A stretch of DNA of 64,000 nt, from positions 1 to 64,000 of IMG/VR virus record IMGVR_UViG_3300042924_003217; one strand, given 5' to 3'. Positions 21,310-31,100 of the stretch are shown one piece after another; the stretch's first letter is position 1, and every line of letters starts with the position of its first letter. The translations under genes were made by a program, and so were the position numbers. Source of the DNA: a virus. The notes under the pieces are model-generated. The model did no database searches. It saw only the letters and a list, made by a program, of their open reading frames with translations, and was not told the origin of the DNA.

Positions 21310-23946
21310 TTAAGCGAAGCGGGTTTGCGACGCGAAGACCGAGTAGGTCGGCGTAGCGGCTGTCTTGACGATGGTGTAGACGTAGGCGTCCACGCTACTT
21401 GCGTTGCCCGCGCTGGGGGCCGTGCCGCCCTGCCAACGTGTCGTCACACCAACAGTCGTGCCGTCAACCTGCACGGACGTGTTGTAGAATGCCGCAGCAC
21501 CGTTCGTAACAAGGAACGCAGCGGTGACGCTTTGGCCAACAGCAAGAGCCGTGTTGAGCGTTGTTCCCGCTGAGGCTCGAAAGTTGACGACAAAGTTGCC
21601 AGAAGCGTTGCTGGTGTAAAACAGCACCGATTGCGTGGTGATATCGTAAGCGATGGTGCCGGTGGCTGCGGTAGCGGACACTGTCACGATCTCGGCAGCA
21701 TCGTTCAAAACCAAGGCCAGTGCGCTGCTTGAGCCGCTGAGGGTCTGTGTAGCAGTAAACGTGTTGGCAACACCGGTTCCAGCCACACCGGTTAACGTGT
21801 TGTTTGAGTAAGCAATGGTCTTGTTGGTGAGCGTTTGAACGCCGTTTAGCGTTACCGCATCACCGCCACCGCCACCGATCTGAGCATAAACTTCCCACGT
21901 TGTGCCGTCATAGACAAACTGCACGCTGACGCCGCTAATGTCGCAGATAAGATCCTGAGCAAGGTTGCTGATGGTGGATCCGTTGCGGCCAACGGTCAGG
22001 TTGTTTGTGCCCCATGCGGCACCAGCATCCGCCACGACCACAAGGTCGCCAACAGACGGGGTTGCGGGCAGGGTTACCGTGAATGCTCCGCCAGAAGTGT
22101 CTGCTAGAACGCCTTCCTTATTAACAGCCGTATAGTTAGCAGTCTTGTAGACGTAGTTGGCTACGTTGCCTTGTGCTCCGGTTGCTCCGGTTACGCCAGC
22201 AGGCCCAGTTGCGCCAGTCACGCCAATCGGTCCGGTGGGGCCAGCAACCCCCGTTGCGCCCGTGGGACCAGTCGCGCCGTCAACGCCAGCCACGCCAGTG
22301 GCACCGGTAGGCCCAGTGACGCCCGTAGCTCCATTGACGCCAGCAACACCTGTTGCGCCTGTGGGCCCTGTTGGGCCATCGACACCCGCAACACCAGTAG
22401 CTCCGGTTGGGCCTGTGGGACCGTCAACGCCAGCTACGCCGGTAGCACCTGTCGGACCAGTTACTCCAGTAGCGCCAGTCGGACCAGTGACACCTGTGGC
22501 GCCTTGCGGGCCGGTAGCACCCGTGGCGCCAATCGGTCCAGTCGGGCCATCAATACCGGTTGGGCCTGTCGGACCTGTTGCGCCATCAATGCCAGCTACA
22601 CCCGTGGCACCAGCAGGCCCAATTGCGCCCGTAGCACCAGTCGGACCGTCCACGCCAGTCGCTCCAGTCAATCCTGTTGCGCCGGTGGGGCCAGTTACGC
22701 CCTGCGGACCCGTCGGACCCTGAATACCAGTAGCGCCTGTTGGGCCACTAGCTCCAGCTTGCGTGTACGTCACCTGCATGACCGTGATAATCACGGACGG
22801 AACAGCAGGCGCAGGCGAAGTTGCGTTGTTAGCCTCAAGGACAATGTTCACATTGTCCACGGACCACATGATCTCGATGTTGTCTCCACCAACAACGCTG
22901 TTCAGCAGGAAGTCCCAAGCAGCAACCTGCAAGGTATTGCTGGCAATGTTGATCCGGGTTGCGGAGTCAGGGATATCAACACCGTTCTTGCGAAACCAAA
23001 TTTGGATGGTTTCGCCCGTGCCGCCACCGCTACGGTGGTTCAACTGAGCCGAGAACTGGATGTCGTATGCGCCGGGGTTGACAAACGTGATCTGCGAGCC
23101 ACCAACCACGGTAACACCGCTGGAATAAGCGACGCTGGGCGCGGTCATCGCGTAAGCGGTGTTCGGGAGTGCCGCGATTTGATCAACCGTGCTGTAGAAG
23201 GAACCGTAGTGGGCAATCGCACCACCCGGACCAGCGGGACCCGTTACGCCTTGCGGGCCAGTCGCGCCAACCGCACCGGTGGCACCCGTAGCACCAATTC
23301 CTGTTGCTCCAGTTGCTCCGATGTCGCCTTGCAAGCCTGTAGCGCCTGTCGGCCCGGTAACGCCAAGTCCGGTTGCTCCAACAGGACCCTGCACGCCAGT
23401 CGCACCAGTAGGTCCGGTAACGCCAGTGACGCCAAGACCCGTAGCGCCAGTGAGACCAGTTGCCCCTGTTGGTCCCGCAACACCAGTAGCACCAATACCA
23501 GTTGCACCACTAAGACCAGTAGCGCCCTGCGGACCTTGGACTCCAGTTGCTCCGGTAGGGCCGGTAACGCCAGTTACTCCAAGCCCAGTCGCGCCGCTAA
23601 GTCCTGTAGCTCCGGTTGGACCTTGAACGCCAGTCGGACCCGTTGCGCCAAGCGGACCAGTAGCACCGAGAGAGCCCGTTGCGCCTGTGGGGCCTTCGAT
23701 ACCTGTAGCGCCTCGATATCCTTGCACGCCGGTTGCGCCGATAACGCCGGTTGCACCCGTAAGACCAGTTGCTCCGGTCGGACCTTGGATACCCGTCGCA
23801 CCAGCGCCTTGCGGGCCGGTCGCACCCTGTGCACCGGTTGGCCCCTGCACGCCAGTAGCACCTGTAGGCCCAATCAGGTCAGGGAACAGAACGTCAAAGT
23901 TGGGAGGCGTACACCAATTAGGCGTTGAACACGGGTTGCACGACAT
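21310..23946 (-). CDS. Large collagen-like fibre with C1q/TNF-like middle domain
   Basis: 878 aa. After a Cys-rich start ([13 protein letters not shown]), Gly-X-Y repeats run from about residue 26 to 240 and again from about 396 to 594, dominated by GPTGATG, so Thr often fills the third position. Between them is a beta-rich domain ([16 protein letters not shown]..., [24 protein letters not shown]) resembling C1q/TNF-like trimer domains. The C-terminal 280 residues hold fibre-type repeats. Expected to be a long trimeric virion fibre and a candidate substrate for the adjacent hydroxylases. Confidence 0.85.
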   Translation of the reverse strand: MSCNPCSTPNWCTPPNFDVLFPDLIGPTGATGVQGPTGAQGATGPQGAGATGIQGPTGATGLTGATGVIGATGVQGYRGATGIEGPTGATGSLGATGPLGATGPTGVQGPTGATGLSGATGLGVTGVTGPTGATGVQGPQGATGLSGATGIGATGVAGPTGATGLTGATGLGVTGVTGPTGATGVQGPVGATGLGVTGPTGATGLQGDIGATGATGIGATGATGAVGATGPQGVTGPAGPGGAIAHYGSFYSTVDQIAALPNTAYAMTAPSVAYSSGVTVVGGSQITFVNPGAYDIQFSAQLNHRSGGGTGETIQIWFRKNGVDIPDSATRINIASNTLQVAAWDFLLNSVVGGDNIEIMWSVDNVNIVLEANNATSPAPAVPSVIITVMQVTYTQAGASGPTGATGIQGPTGPQGVTGPTGATGLTGATGVDGPTGATGAIGPAGATGVAGIDGATGPTGPTGIDGPTGPIGATGATGPQGATGVTGPTGATGVTGPTGATGVAGVDGPTGPTGATGVAGVDGPTGPTGATGVAGVNGATGVTGPTGATGVAGVDGATGPTGATGVAGPTGPIGVTGATGPAGVTGATGAQGNVANYVYKTANYTAVNKEGVLADTSGGAFTVTLPATPSVGDLVVVADAGAAWGTNNLTVGRNGSTISNLAQDLICDISGVSVQFVYDGTTWEVYAQIGGGGGDAVTLNGVQTLTNKTIAYSNNTLTGVAGTGVANTFTATQTLSGSSSALALVLNDAAEIVTVSATAATGTIAYDITTQSVLFYTSNASGNFVVNFRASAGTTLNTALAVGQSVTAAFLVTNGAAAFYNTSVQVDGTTVGVTTRWQGGTAPSAGNASSVDAYVYTIVKTAATPTYSVFASQTRFA

Positions 23947-23958
23947 AGTGTTAAAGTA

Positions 23959-24303
23959 TCATTTCCTGTTGCCAGAGGCAACCTTCGCGAGCCCTCTAAT
24001 GTACAGCCCATCCTGCATGGAGAGCAATGATTTACGCCGCACGTCGGAGTGTTCGAAGTGGATGCCGATCATTTCGCGGCTTGGTCCGTTGACCTTGATC
24101 TTGTTGGCGGGCAATCGGCTCAAAAGCTCGTCATCCAGCGAGATGTCGTAGTACCGGACGATGTCCAACAGCCATTCTCGGCTGCAACCGTCCTCAATCG
24201 CCTTGAGGAGAACTGCCCACGCTAGGCCACGGTAACCCGGAGTGACGTAATCCAGTGAAAAACGACACTTCCGGCTATCATCCGTGTAGTAGTTAGCGTT
24301 CAT
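23959..24303 (-). CDS. Hypothetical protein (114 aa)
   Basis: The start at ATG 24303 is preferred because the longer frame runs through the capsid promoter region. The product has a helical middle (GYRGLAWAVLLKAIEDGCSREWLLDIVRYY), then DELLSRLPANKIKVNGPSREMIGIHFEHSDVRRKSLLSM, which resembles short HTH-associated phage proteins (compare LSKLP at 5.5-6.1 kb), and a basic end. Function unknown. Confidence 0.6.
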   Translation of the reverse strand: MNANYYTDDSRKCRFSLDYVTPGYRGLAWAVLLKAIEDGCSREWLLDIVRYYDISLDDELLSRLPANKIKVNGPSREMIGIHFEHSDVRRKSLLSMQDGLYIRGLAKVASGNRK

Positions 24304-24341
24304 CGCCCCATTGCGATGTTTATTGCATACTTCTATCCCTA

Positions 24342-24375
24342 TTGACAAGAGCAAACGACTTTTGCTATCGTTTGC
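24342..24375 (+). promoter_or_regulatory. Capsid-gene promoter overlapping a palindromic operator
   Basis: TTGACA (24342-24347), an 18-base spacer and TATCGT (24366-24371) face the capsid gene. GCAAACGA (24351-24358) and TCGTTTGC (24368-24375) form a perfect inverted repeat around a 9-base spacer, overlapping spacer and -10, which is where a repressor or activator would sit. The mRNA would carry a leader of about 135 bases. Confidence 0.55.
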
Positions 24376-24515
24376 CTTGCAGGGGTCTAACGGAAACGTC
24401 GCGCTCTCCCACCCGCTGTGAGCAAACGGGTCTAGGACATCTGGAACTACCCACCGGATGGCAGTAGTAATGGCTGCGAAACCATTGCAAAAAACAAACC
24501 AACTCACGTTAGAAA

Positions 24516-25772
24516 ATGCCTATCACTCCTACTCCCGCGTTTGTCGATCTTCCGACAGCGGTTCAACTGTTCGCGGCTGACCCGACGCGCATCATTGCGC
24601 CCATCGGTGCGGCTCTTGCTGCCAATGTGCCTTACCTCTCCGTCCTCCCGCAGAAGACGTTTGAGGCTCAGGTGTCCCCGATCCACGTCTCGGTCGTTCA
24701 GGGTCGTACCGTCCCCGGTACGTCCATGACGTTCCCGCAGTTCGTGACCATGGGCAACGTGACGAACATCGGTTCCAATGCTGGCAACAGCAAGTCCGGT
24801 ACGTCGTCCTACCAGTATCAGGCCAAGATCTATCAGGACTTCTCTGATGTGATTGCCCTGAACGTGGCCTACAATGCCTTCAAGGAGTCCCTGACGAGCC
24901 AGCTTCAGGCTGTGCAGCAGTACTCCACGGAGCTTATCAACGCTGACGTGCGTGGTGAAATGTTCACCCGCTCGGGCGTTAAGGCTATCGTGCAGTCTGG
25001 TGTTTCGTTCTACTCGACCATCTCCGGTGGTCAGCAGCAGATCGACACGCCGCTCCCGAATACGTATTCGAATGCGCGTCTGACGTTTGCGCTGCTCCAC
25101 CACTACGCCCGCTACCTCACGCAGGACCTCCTTGCGTGGAAGTTCGGTGAGGGTGATGCCGCTCACGTCCGCTTCATCGGTTCCGCTGACATCCTTGAGG
25201 CCCTGCGTAATGACCTCGGTGGTGCGGCTGGCCCCGGTGGCTACACGCAGTACCCGATTGGTCCGCTGGGCGTTGGCTCGATGTCCGGTGACTCGGAGTC
25301 GAAGAAGGGTAACCTCAGTTACATCTTCAAGCCGATGTTCCGTGGTATCGACTTCGGTGAGGACCAGCGTCCGCTGCGCTACAACTGGACGGGTTCCACC
25401 TACGTCGCGGTTGAGCCGTATGTTTCGGTTGCCGGTACGACTGGCAACATTGAGGTCGTTAACCCCGGCTGGCTGGTCGCTTCGCACGAAGTAGGCTTCC
25501 TGTTCGCTCGTAACTCTTTCGAGCGTCAGGTTCCGGCCAAGTGGGTTGGCGAGGGCCGCGTGAAGTGGGCTCAGCAGATGTTCGGTGGCGAAGTCATCTT
25601 CGGCGCTTACCCGGACATGGTGCAGAACTTCTTCCGCAACTACGGCGTGCTGGCCTTCCAGCTCGGTCGCGCTTATCGCCCGATCTATCCGTGGTTCGTG
25701 CTGCCGATCCTCTACCATCGCTGCCTTGAGAACGATAATGTCACTTCTTGCAGTGGCATTAGCGGCGTCTAA
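24516..25772 (+). CDS. Probable major capsid protein
   Basis: 418 aa. No signal peptide; alternating helix and strand segments, including RFIGSADILEALRNDLGG and a C-terminal half (NPGWLVASHEVGFLFARNSFERQVPAKWVGEGRVKW..., GVLAFQLGRAYRPIYPWFVLPILYHRC) in keeping with HK97-type coat proteins of short-tailed phages. Codon choice is strongly biased, as expected for the most abundant protein, and leaves a long antisense open frame. It is the only structural gene on the plus strand, with its own promoter and terminator. Assignment is from pattern and context. Confidence 0.75.
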   Translation: MPITPTPAFVDLPTAVQLFAADPTRIIAPIGAALAANVPYLSVLPQKTFEAQVSPIHVSVVQGRTVPGTSMTFPQFVTMGNVTNIGSNAGNSKSGTSSYQYQAKIYQDFSDVIALNVAYNAFKESLTSQLQAVQQYSTELINADVRGEMFTRSGVKAIVQSGVSFYSTISGGQQQIDTPLPNTYSNARLTFALLHHYARYLTQDLLAWKFGEGDAAHVRFIGSADILEALRNDLGGAAGPGGYTQYPIGPLGVGSMSGDSESKKGNLSYIFKPMFRGIDFGEDQRPLRYNWTGSTYVAVEPYVSVAGTTGNIEVVNPGWLVASHEVGFLFARNSFERQVPAKWVGEGRVKWAQQMFGGEVIFGAYPDMVQNFFRNYGVLAFQLGRAYRPIYPWFVLPILYHRCLENDNVTSCSGISGV

Positions 25773-25797
25773 GGCTTCGTCTAGTTAGACGAACTCT

Positions 25798-25828
25798 GGG
25801 GCTCACTCGAAAGGGTGAGCCCTTTTTT
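25798..25828 (+). terminator. Strong terminator after the capsid gene
   Basis: GGGCTCAC (25798-25805) pairs with GTGAGCCC (25815-25822), followed by six T (25823-25828). A second perfect hairpin, TCGTCTA-GT-TAGACGA (25777-25792), lies just before it and may stabilise the mRNA 3' end. It separates the capsid unit from the convergent glycosyltransferase gene, whose stop is inside the T-run. Confidence 0.9.
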
Positions 25829-26759
25829 ATGTCACCAGCTTGACCCAACTGGGCACAAAATTGTGCCAGTCGTAAGCCCTTGCGCGTTCGTGTATCTCCC
25901 AGCACTTGTCCTGATAGGCCAGCGGGTTGTCCCGGTAGAACTTCAGGAGCCTGATGGTCTCGCGCATGAACTCCGTCTCGTCTTTTGACACCGCGATGCC
26001 GCCATGCGAGCCAATGCGGTCCATCCAATGCCCGACTGCCGTGCCGATCACCAATCGCCCTGCCGCGCCAGCCTCAAGTGCTGGCATACCGGCACCCTCT
26101 TCAAGGGACGGAATGATCACGCAGTCCACGTTGCGGTAGTAGGTCGGCATGCCCATGTACGACGTGTGGTACGTACTGGCGGCTGAGAACTTCAATCCTG
26201 CCTCCTTGGCGGCTTCCTCTGCGAGGTAGCTACGCTTGCTGAATCGCGGCTCAAGCTCCTGCCCCGGTGTTGGTTGCGCGGAGTCCTGACGGCTCATGAA
26301 TACGCCCCCGTAACCTACGGTCTTCAGTGACAAGGACGGATCGGCTCGGAAACGGTCTACATTGATCCCTACGGGTACGTTTTTGAGCACCCTTGGCACA
26401 TCGATTTCCCACGCTTTTTCGCACAAGAACTGGCTGACTGCTGCGGTCCTCTTGAACCGCATGAACTCGTCGTGCGGGATCTTGGTCTTCATCTTGTGCA
26501 GATCGACCACCGCATGGGCCACTAAGGCCACTTTTTCTGGCCTGTTTATGCCGTAGCTCTTCAGGGCGTCCCAGCCTTGCGGTAGGGTAACCCAGAGATC
26601 CGTATTGGCGTCCAGTTCCTGAATCTCAAGCGAGTTGTAGACGCGATGCCAAGGCAGCACCTGAGCGTCAATGTCAGCCATCCAGAGATGCTTGCAAAGC
26701 TCGTAATGAATGGACCCCAGCGCCCATTCATAGTCCACGAAGAAGATTACCTTGCGCAT
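25827..26759 (-). CDS. Glycosyltransferase (GT-B, family 4-like)
   Basis: 310 aa. The C-terminal half has the donor-binding pattern of GT4 enzymes: VDCVIIPSLEEGAGMPALEAGAAGRLVIGTAVG, including the E.G.G.P.LEA signature for nucleotide-sugar binding. The N-terminus begins MRKVIFFVDYEWALGSIHYEL. It is paralogous to the gene at 62972-63877 (shared VGINVDRFRADP..LKTVGYGG). Coupled through TGATG to the next glycosyltransferase. Substrate unknown; it lies beside the capsid gene. Confidence 0.8.
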   Translation of the reverse strand: MRKVIFFVDYEWALGSIHYELCKHLWMADIDAQVLPWHRVYNSLEIQELDANTDLWVTLPQGWDALKSYGINRPEKVALVAHAVVDLHKMKTKIPHDEFMRFKRTAAVSQFLCEKAWEIDVPRVLKNVPVGINVDRFRADPSLSLKTVGYGGVFMSRQDSAQPTPGQELEPRFSKRSYLAEEAAKEAGLKFSAASTYHTSYMGMPTYYRNVDCVIIPSLEEGAGMPALEAGAAGRLVIGTAVGHWMDRIGSHGGIAVSKDETEFMRETIRLLKFYRDNPLAYQDKCWEIHERARAYDWHNFVPSWVKLVT

Positions 26760-27943
26760 CAGTTTGGCAAGTGGACGATGTGACCCTTCCGGTGATACCA
26801 GCCACTCCCCTGTGGGTCGTCTGCGGGCCTGCGAAGGTCGGCAATCTGTGCAAAGATGGCGTCAAAGCGTTTTGCGCAGGTTTCCATCGAATAGAGGTTC
26901 CTAGCCCTTGTTGCGGTGGCTTCGCGGCTTATAGCGCCCGCGTTGACCATTTCTATGGCTTCCAGATAGTCTCCGAGGGTGTTGCAGCGGTAACCGGTCC
27001 AGCCGTGGTCGATGGTTTCCGCAAAACAGCCGAAATTGGAGGCAATCAGCGGTGTGCCGCAAAGCTGGCCCTCGACCCCGGCTCCACCGAAGGGCTCAAT
27101 GTAGCGGGTTGGCATCAAAAGCGCCTTGGCGTTGCCAACAAGGTCAGAACGAGCCTTACCGGTTACCGGACCAATGTACTTGAGACGCGGGTGCTTCCAC
27201 GGGTCCAAAGAACCCTGTCCCGCCACCCAAATCTCCTCGTCAATGGCCTCAGCGATGGCTTTGACGACATCCAGACCCTTTTCGGGACAGATTCGACCGT
27301 AGTAGAGCAGGTACTTGCCGGGATTCGGCTGATAGTCCCAGTCATCAAGGTCAAAGTAGTTCGGGACGATCCAGTTGTACTCCTTGCCGCCCGACCCCTG
27401 CACCGGAAGGTGATCCGAGCCGAAGCAAAGCCGCCCGTTGCCGTCAAAATGGAGCGTCTTGCCGTAGTGATAGTGCATCCATGCGTAGCTTTCGAAGATG
27501 CGGAAAGCTCCAAAGTCGGGATCCGGGTATCCGATGCCGGTTTCGACGTGGTAGACGTTCGGGAACATCTTCACCAAGTCCATGTGGGCGCGACCAAACG
27601 GGTGACACACGATGTCGCCGTCCTTCAGGTACTTCGGTAGCGCGGCTTTCAGGCGCTTGTCGAACTCAGTCCACTGCTTGGATCCCAAAACCGCTGTATT
27701 GCCGTGGAAAGCCGTCTTCTGGTGGCGTCCTGTTGCCGCCATAAGCTCTTGCTCGGTCAGCATCTGCACCTTGGTCTCTGCTGCGGATTCCGACGTTCCG
27801 TTGTGGTACTCGATACACGGGTAACCAAGCGGCTGCATCATTTTCGGGATGCGGAACGCTTTCTGGGTGAACGCGCAGTGATGGTAGTCACTGTTCGGAA
27901 TCGTGTGAAACAGTCCCAGTACGTGCAGCGTTGGTTTGCTCAT
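26759..27943 (-). CDS. Glycosyltransferase (GT-B, family 4)
   Basis: 394 aa. LLYYGRICPEKGLDVVKAIAEA is the classic GT4 donor-domain motif, followed by EIWVAGQGSLD and LLMPTRYIEPFGGAGVEGQLCGTPLIAS, with E.FG...VE binding the nucleotide sugar. N-terminal acceptor domain complete. Second of two adjacent glycosyltransferases. Confidence 0.85.
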   Translation of the reverse strand: MSKPTLHVLGLFHTIPNSDYHHCAFTQKAFRIPKMMQPLGYPCIEYHNGTSESAAETKVQMLTEQELMAATGRHQKTAFHGNTAVLGSKQWTEFDKRLKAALPKYLKDGDIVCHPFGRAHMDLVKMFPNVYHVETGIGYPDPDFGAFRIFESYAWMHYHYGKTLHFDGNGRLCFGSDHLPVQGSGGKEYNWIVPNYFDLDDWDYQPNPGKYLLYYGRICPEKGLDVVKAIAEAIDEEIWVAGQGSLDPWKHPRLKYIGPVTGKARSDLVGNAKALLMPTRYIEPFGGAGVEGQLCGTPLIASNFGCFAETIDHGWTGYRCNTLGDYLEAIEMVNAGAISREATATRARNLYSMETCAKRFDAIFAQIADLRRPADDPQGSGWYHRKGHIVHLPN

Positions 27944-27972
27944 GAATTTCAGTTGCCTTGATAGGCAGCGTC

Positions 27973-28191
27973 ATGCCTAAATCAAGCATGAAAGTCTCAA
28001 GCAGCAATATCGATGAGGTCAGCTACGACGAAAACAGCCAGACCATGACTGTTGAGTTCAACAGCGGTGCCCGATACCTGTACCGGGACGTACCCAAGGG
28101 TGTGTACGAGCGGCTGATCAATGCCGCCAGCAAGGGCGGTTACTTTGCCGACAACATCCGCCCCAACTTCACAGGCATCAGGATCCGCTAA
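27973..28191 (+). CDS. KTSC domain protein
   Basis: 72 aa from ATG 27973. The whole protein is one KTSC domain: MPKSSMKVSSSNIDEVSYD, then YLYRDVPKGVYERLINAASKGGYFADNIR. KTSC domains are found in phage and bacterial proteins and are suspected to bind nucleic acids. The gene sits alone on the plus strand between minus-strand genes. A KTSC-like module is embedded in the neighbouring 1124-aa virion-region protein. Confidence 0.8.
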   Translation: MPKSSMKVSSSNIDEVSYDENSQTMTVEFNSGARYLYRDVPKGVYERLINAASKGGYFADNIRPNFTGIRIR

Positions 28192-28193
28192 CC

Positions 28194-31100
28194 TTACGAA
28201 TCGAAGTTGATGGTGATGCCCTTGTCGGCGTTCTTGAAGATTCTCGGCTTCTCCGAGGAGATTGACTTCAAGACCTTGTCGAGGGCAGGGAGGCTCCAAT
28301 ACCTCTTGGTCTTGCCATCGACAATCAGCGTGTAAGGCGCAGCACCGGAACGTTCGCTGGGCGACGTTTTCATCGACTCTAGGTTGAGGCTTTCCGCGCT
28401 CCAGTACTGTTTGCTGCCGGTTTCCTTCTTAGCATCGATCTTATCCTGTAGAAGCTTGTTAAGATCGCTGATCTTCCTGACTCCAGAAACCTCGTCAGCG
28501 GTCAACAGGCCCTTTTTCACAACGCCGTCCGCGATCATGCCTACCACCTTGGGGGAAACAGGTCCCGGAGGAACCACCTGAGAGATTCGATAGATCTCGT
28601 CCTCGTAAGACTTGGTTGTGGGCTTAGAGGGGGGCGTGCTTGTCTTGGCGGGTGCCGGTTTTTCCGCAGGCTGCTCAAGCGTGACCTTTTTGCCGCCCTT
28701 CGGAGCAGGTTCCGCGAATTTGCCAGCAAGCTCCTCCGCAATAGCTGCCTTCTTCTTCTGGGCGCGAAGGTCCTTAACCGAGGTCACTTCCTCGGACTCT
28801 GCCTTAGCTTTCTTGGGCGCGGACTGCTTGGGTTTCACAGCGCGACCCTCAATCGGGGGTTGGCCAACAACGGGAGGCTCAGCAGTGCGTGGAGCAGCAA
28901 ACGCATCCGCAATGAAACGGGTCGTGCTGTTGATGTCCCACGTAGCCTGATCGCCAAGCATCAAGCCATACTCAACAGCCTTCTCGGCAATCGTTTCGCC
29001 AAGCTCATCCAAGGTTTTGCCACCTTTCTTGAAGCTCTTGAAGTTGATTCCGCTTTCACGCAGCAAGTTTACCTCGCCAGCGTTCTTGTACTTCGGATCG
29101 TTTGTGATGCCGCTTTCGTTGACCAGTTTGCGAACATCGGAGTAGAACTCAGCCTCGACATTTGGCTGCTGCCACTTCGATAGGGCCTCTGCCGCTTTCT
29201 CGTTGCCCAGTTCCGCAGCAAGCTCAAGGCGCTCTTCCAGTAGCTTGACGCGAGTCTTCGGGCCAGACGTGCCCATAAGCTCCGCATCGATCTCGCGCAT
29301 GCGCTGCGACATGCGCTTCGCGTCACGGGCTGTCTTGCCCGGAGGTACGGTTGCGGACGCTTCAAACGGAGCATCAGGCTCCTTGGTTACTGGAGCAGGC
29401 GTTGCCTCAACGTTGGCCTGACGAAGAGCCTCTTCGGATGGCGGGAACTCCACGCCAGCTTTCTTGCGATACGAAGCGAGCGGCACGCGGCCCTCTTCCT
29501 TGTAACGCTGACGACGTTCAGCGTCCTGCGCGCGTTTCTTGAGCGTTCCGCGAAGGGCTTCAGCACCAAGGGGCGACTGGCGGATCTGTTCCTCACGCGC
29601 CAAACGAGCATCCTCTTCCGCAAAAGCCGCTTCCACGTCTTCTCGACGTTGGACTCGCTCAGTAGGCTCCTGAAGCATCGGCCTACGGACCTCGGTTGTG
29701 CCAAGAACGGGTTGCGGCTCGGGCAACGGAGCAGCAGCAGCCAACGCACGTCGCTCAGGAGCAGCGCCAAGCGCCTTCTGTGGCTCTTCTACAGGAGTCC
29801 CACGGGTGCGCGATTCACGCCGGAATCGTGCGATGTCAGCGTCACTGACCCTTTCTGAAGCGGCTGGAGTACGCTCGCCCTCTTCCATCGTACCAAAGGC
29901 TTCGCGAACGCCTTTGTAGGCTTCGCCAGCCTTTTTCCCGACAAATTCAAAAAACGCGGGATTCCATTCCTTGCTTCCAATGTCGCCAGAAGAAGCAGTA
30001 GTTGGTTCGGTCTTGGAGATTTCCGGTACGCGAAACTGAAACTCAGGAGGCGTACCGCTTCCCTTGCTGAAGCCCCACTCAGGATGAAAATCCAACTTTC
30101 CTGTGTTGAGGTCGTTAATCAGCGAATTGAGTTGCGCGTCCGTGATTACGGGGCGCGACATGCGAACGCCGTACCCGCCCTCCCCGGCAATTGCGTTCAA
30201 TTCGGCCTGAATGCTGGGAGAATCGATGATACGCTGCGCAAGCTCAGGTGGCACGTTCTGGTAAACGTAGCGATCACGCGGTACGTAGTCCCCCTTGGTT
30301 GATTCGCTCATCACCACCTGCATGGTGCGCGTCTCAGGATCATACCCAAAGCGCATGACCGAATCGTCCGCACCATAGCGCGGATTGGCTTGCATGTTCT
30401 GATACGAACCAAGCGTGTCCCGATGAAGCGTTTCTCGCGTCGGACCAGAGAATTTTTGCGCTTGTTCGCCAACGCCAAGACCGGTTTCCATCGCCCAGCG
30501 GTTTTGATCAACACGAACCGCTCCTCCACCATCAAAGTCTCGGAACGCATCTGCGGGGCGCGGAGCGTTTCGTTCGGCAATAGCAGCTTTGCCTCCAAGG
30601 AACGCACCAGCACCACCGCCCATTATTACGCCGGGAGCAACGCCACGCGAAAGTGGCGTGCCAACGGGTTCCTGTGCGCCAACCGTGCCAGCGCCAAGCA
30701 CGCCACCCACGGTTCCGCCAGTAAGAGCACCCTTCGCGGTGCCAGCGGTAACATCGACTACAGGCTCAATCGTTGTGCCAACTGCGCGACCAAGCCCAGA
30801 CCCGATTTCTTCGCCTACGGCTTTACCCAAAGGCCCGCCCGCACGTCCAACAACCCTACCGGCAAAACCGCCTGCCTTTTCTGACATTGCCGCAAACCTG
30901 CCAGCTTTTGCGGCAGTTTCAGCAGCCTCAGCCGCAACACCAGCAGTCTTTGCGCCCTTGGCAATTCCGCCAACCGGCAAAGCAAAGCCTGTTGCCGTGC
31001 GACTGATGTCAAACACGCCCTGCCCCTGTTCGCTTTCCGGTCTAAGGTACTTTTGAACGCCAGCCTCGTACCTTGCGGTGTCGCGCAATCTGCCAGCCGC

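Noticed and set aside
22157-23928. Long plus-strand frames over the collagen-like gene
   Set aside because: Mirror frames of the Gly-X-Y repeat DNA (Pro-Val-Ala-Pro or Cys/Ser/Arg-rich); same explanation at 41-42 kb.
21310-23946. Regular short repeats that could be mistaken for a CRISPR array
   Set aside because: Period of nine bases, coding Gly-X-Y in frame; no spacers. They are collagen repeats.
24504-25718. 404-codon antisense open frame over the capsid gene
   Set aside because: Arises from the strong codon bias of the capsid gene; composition rich in Arg/Thr/Val with no fold-like pattern. The plus-strand frame is clearly protein-like.
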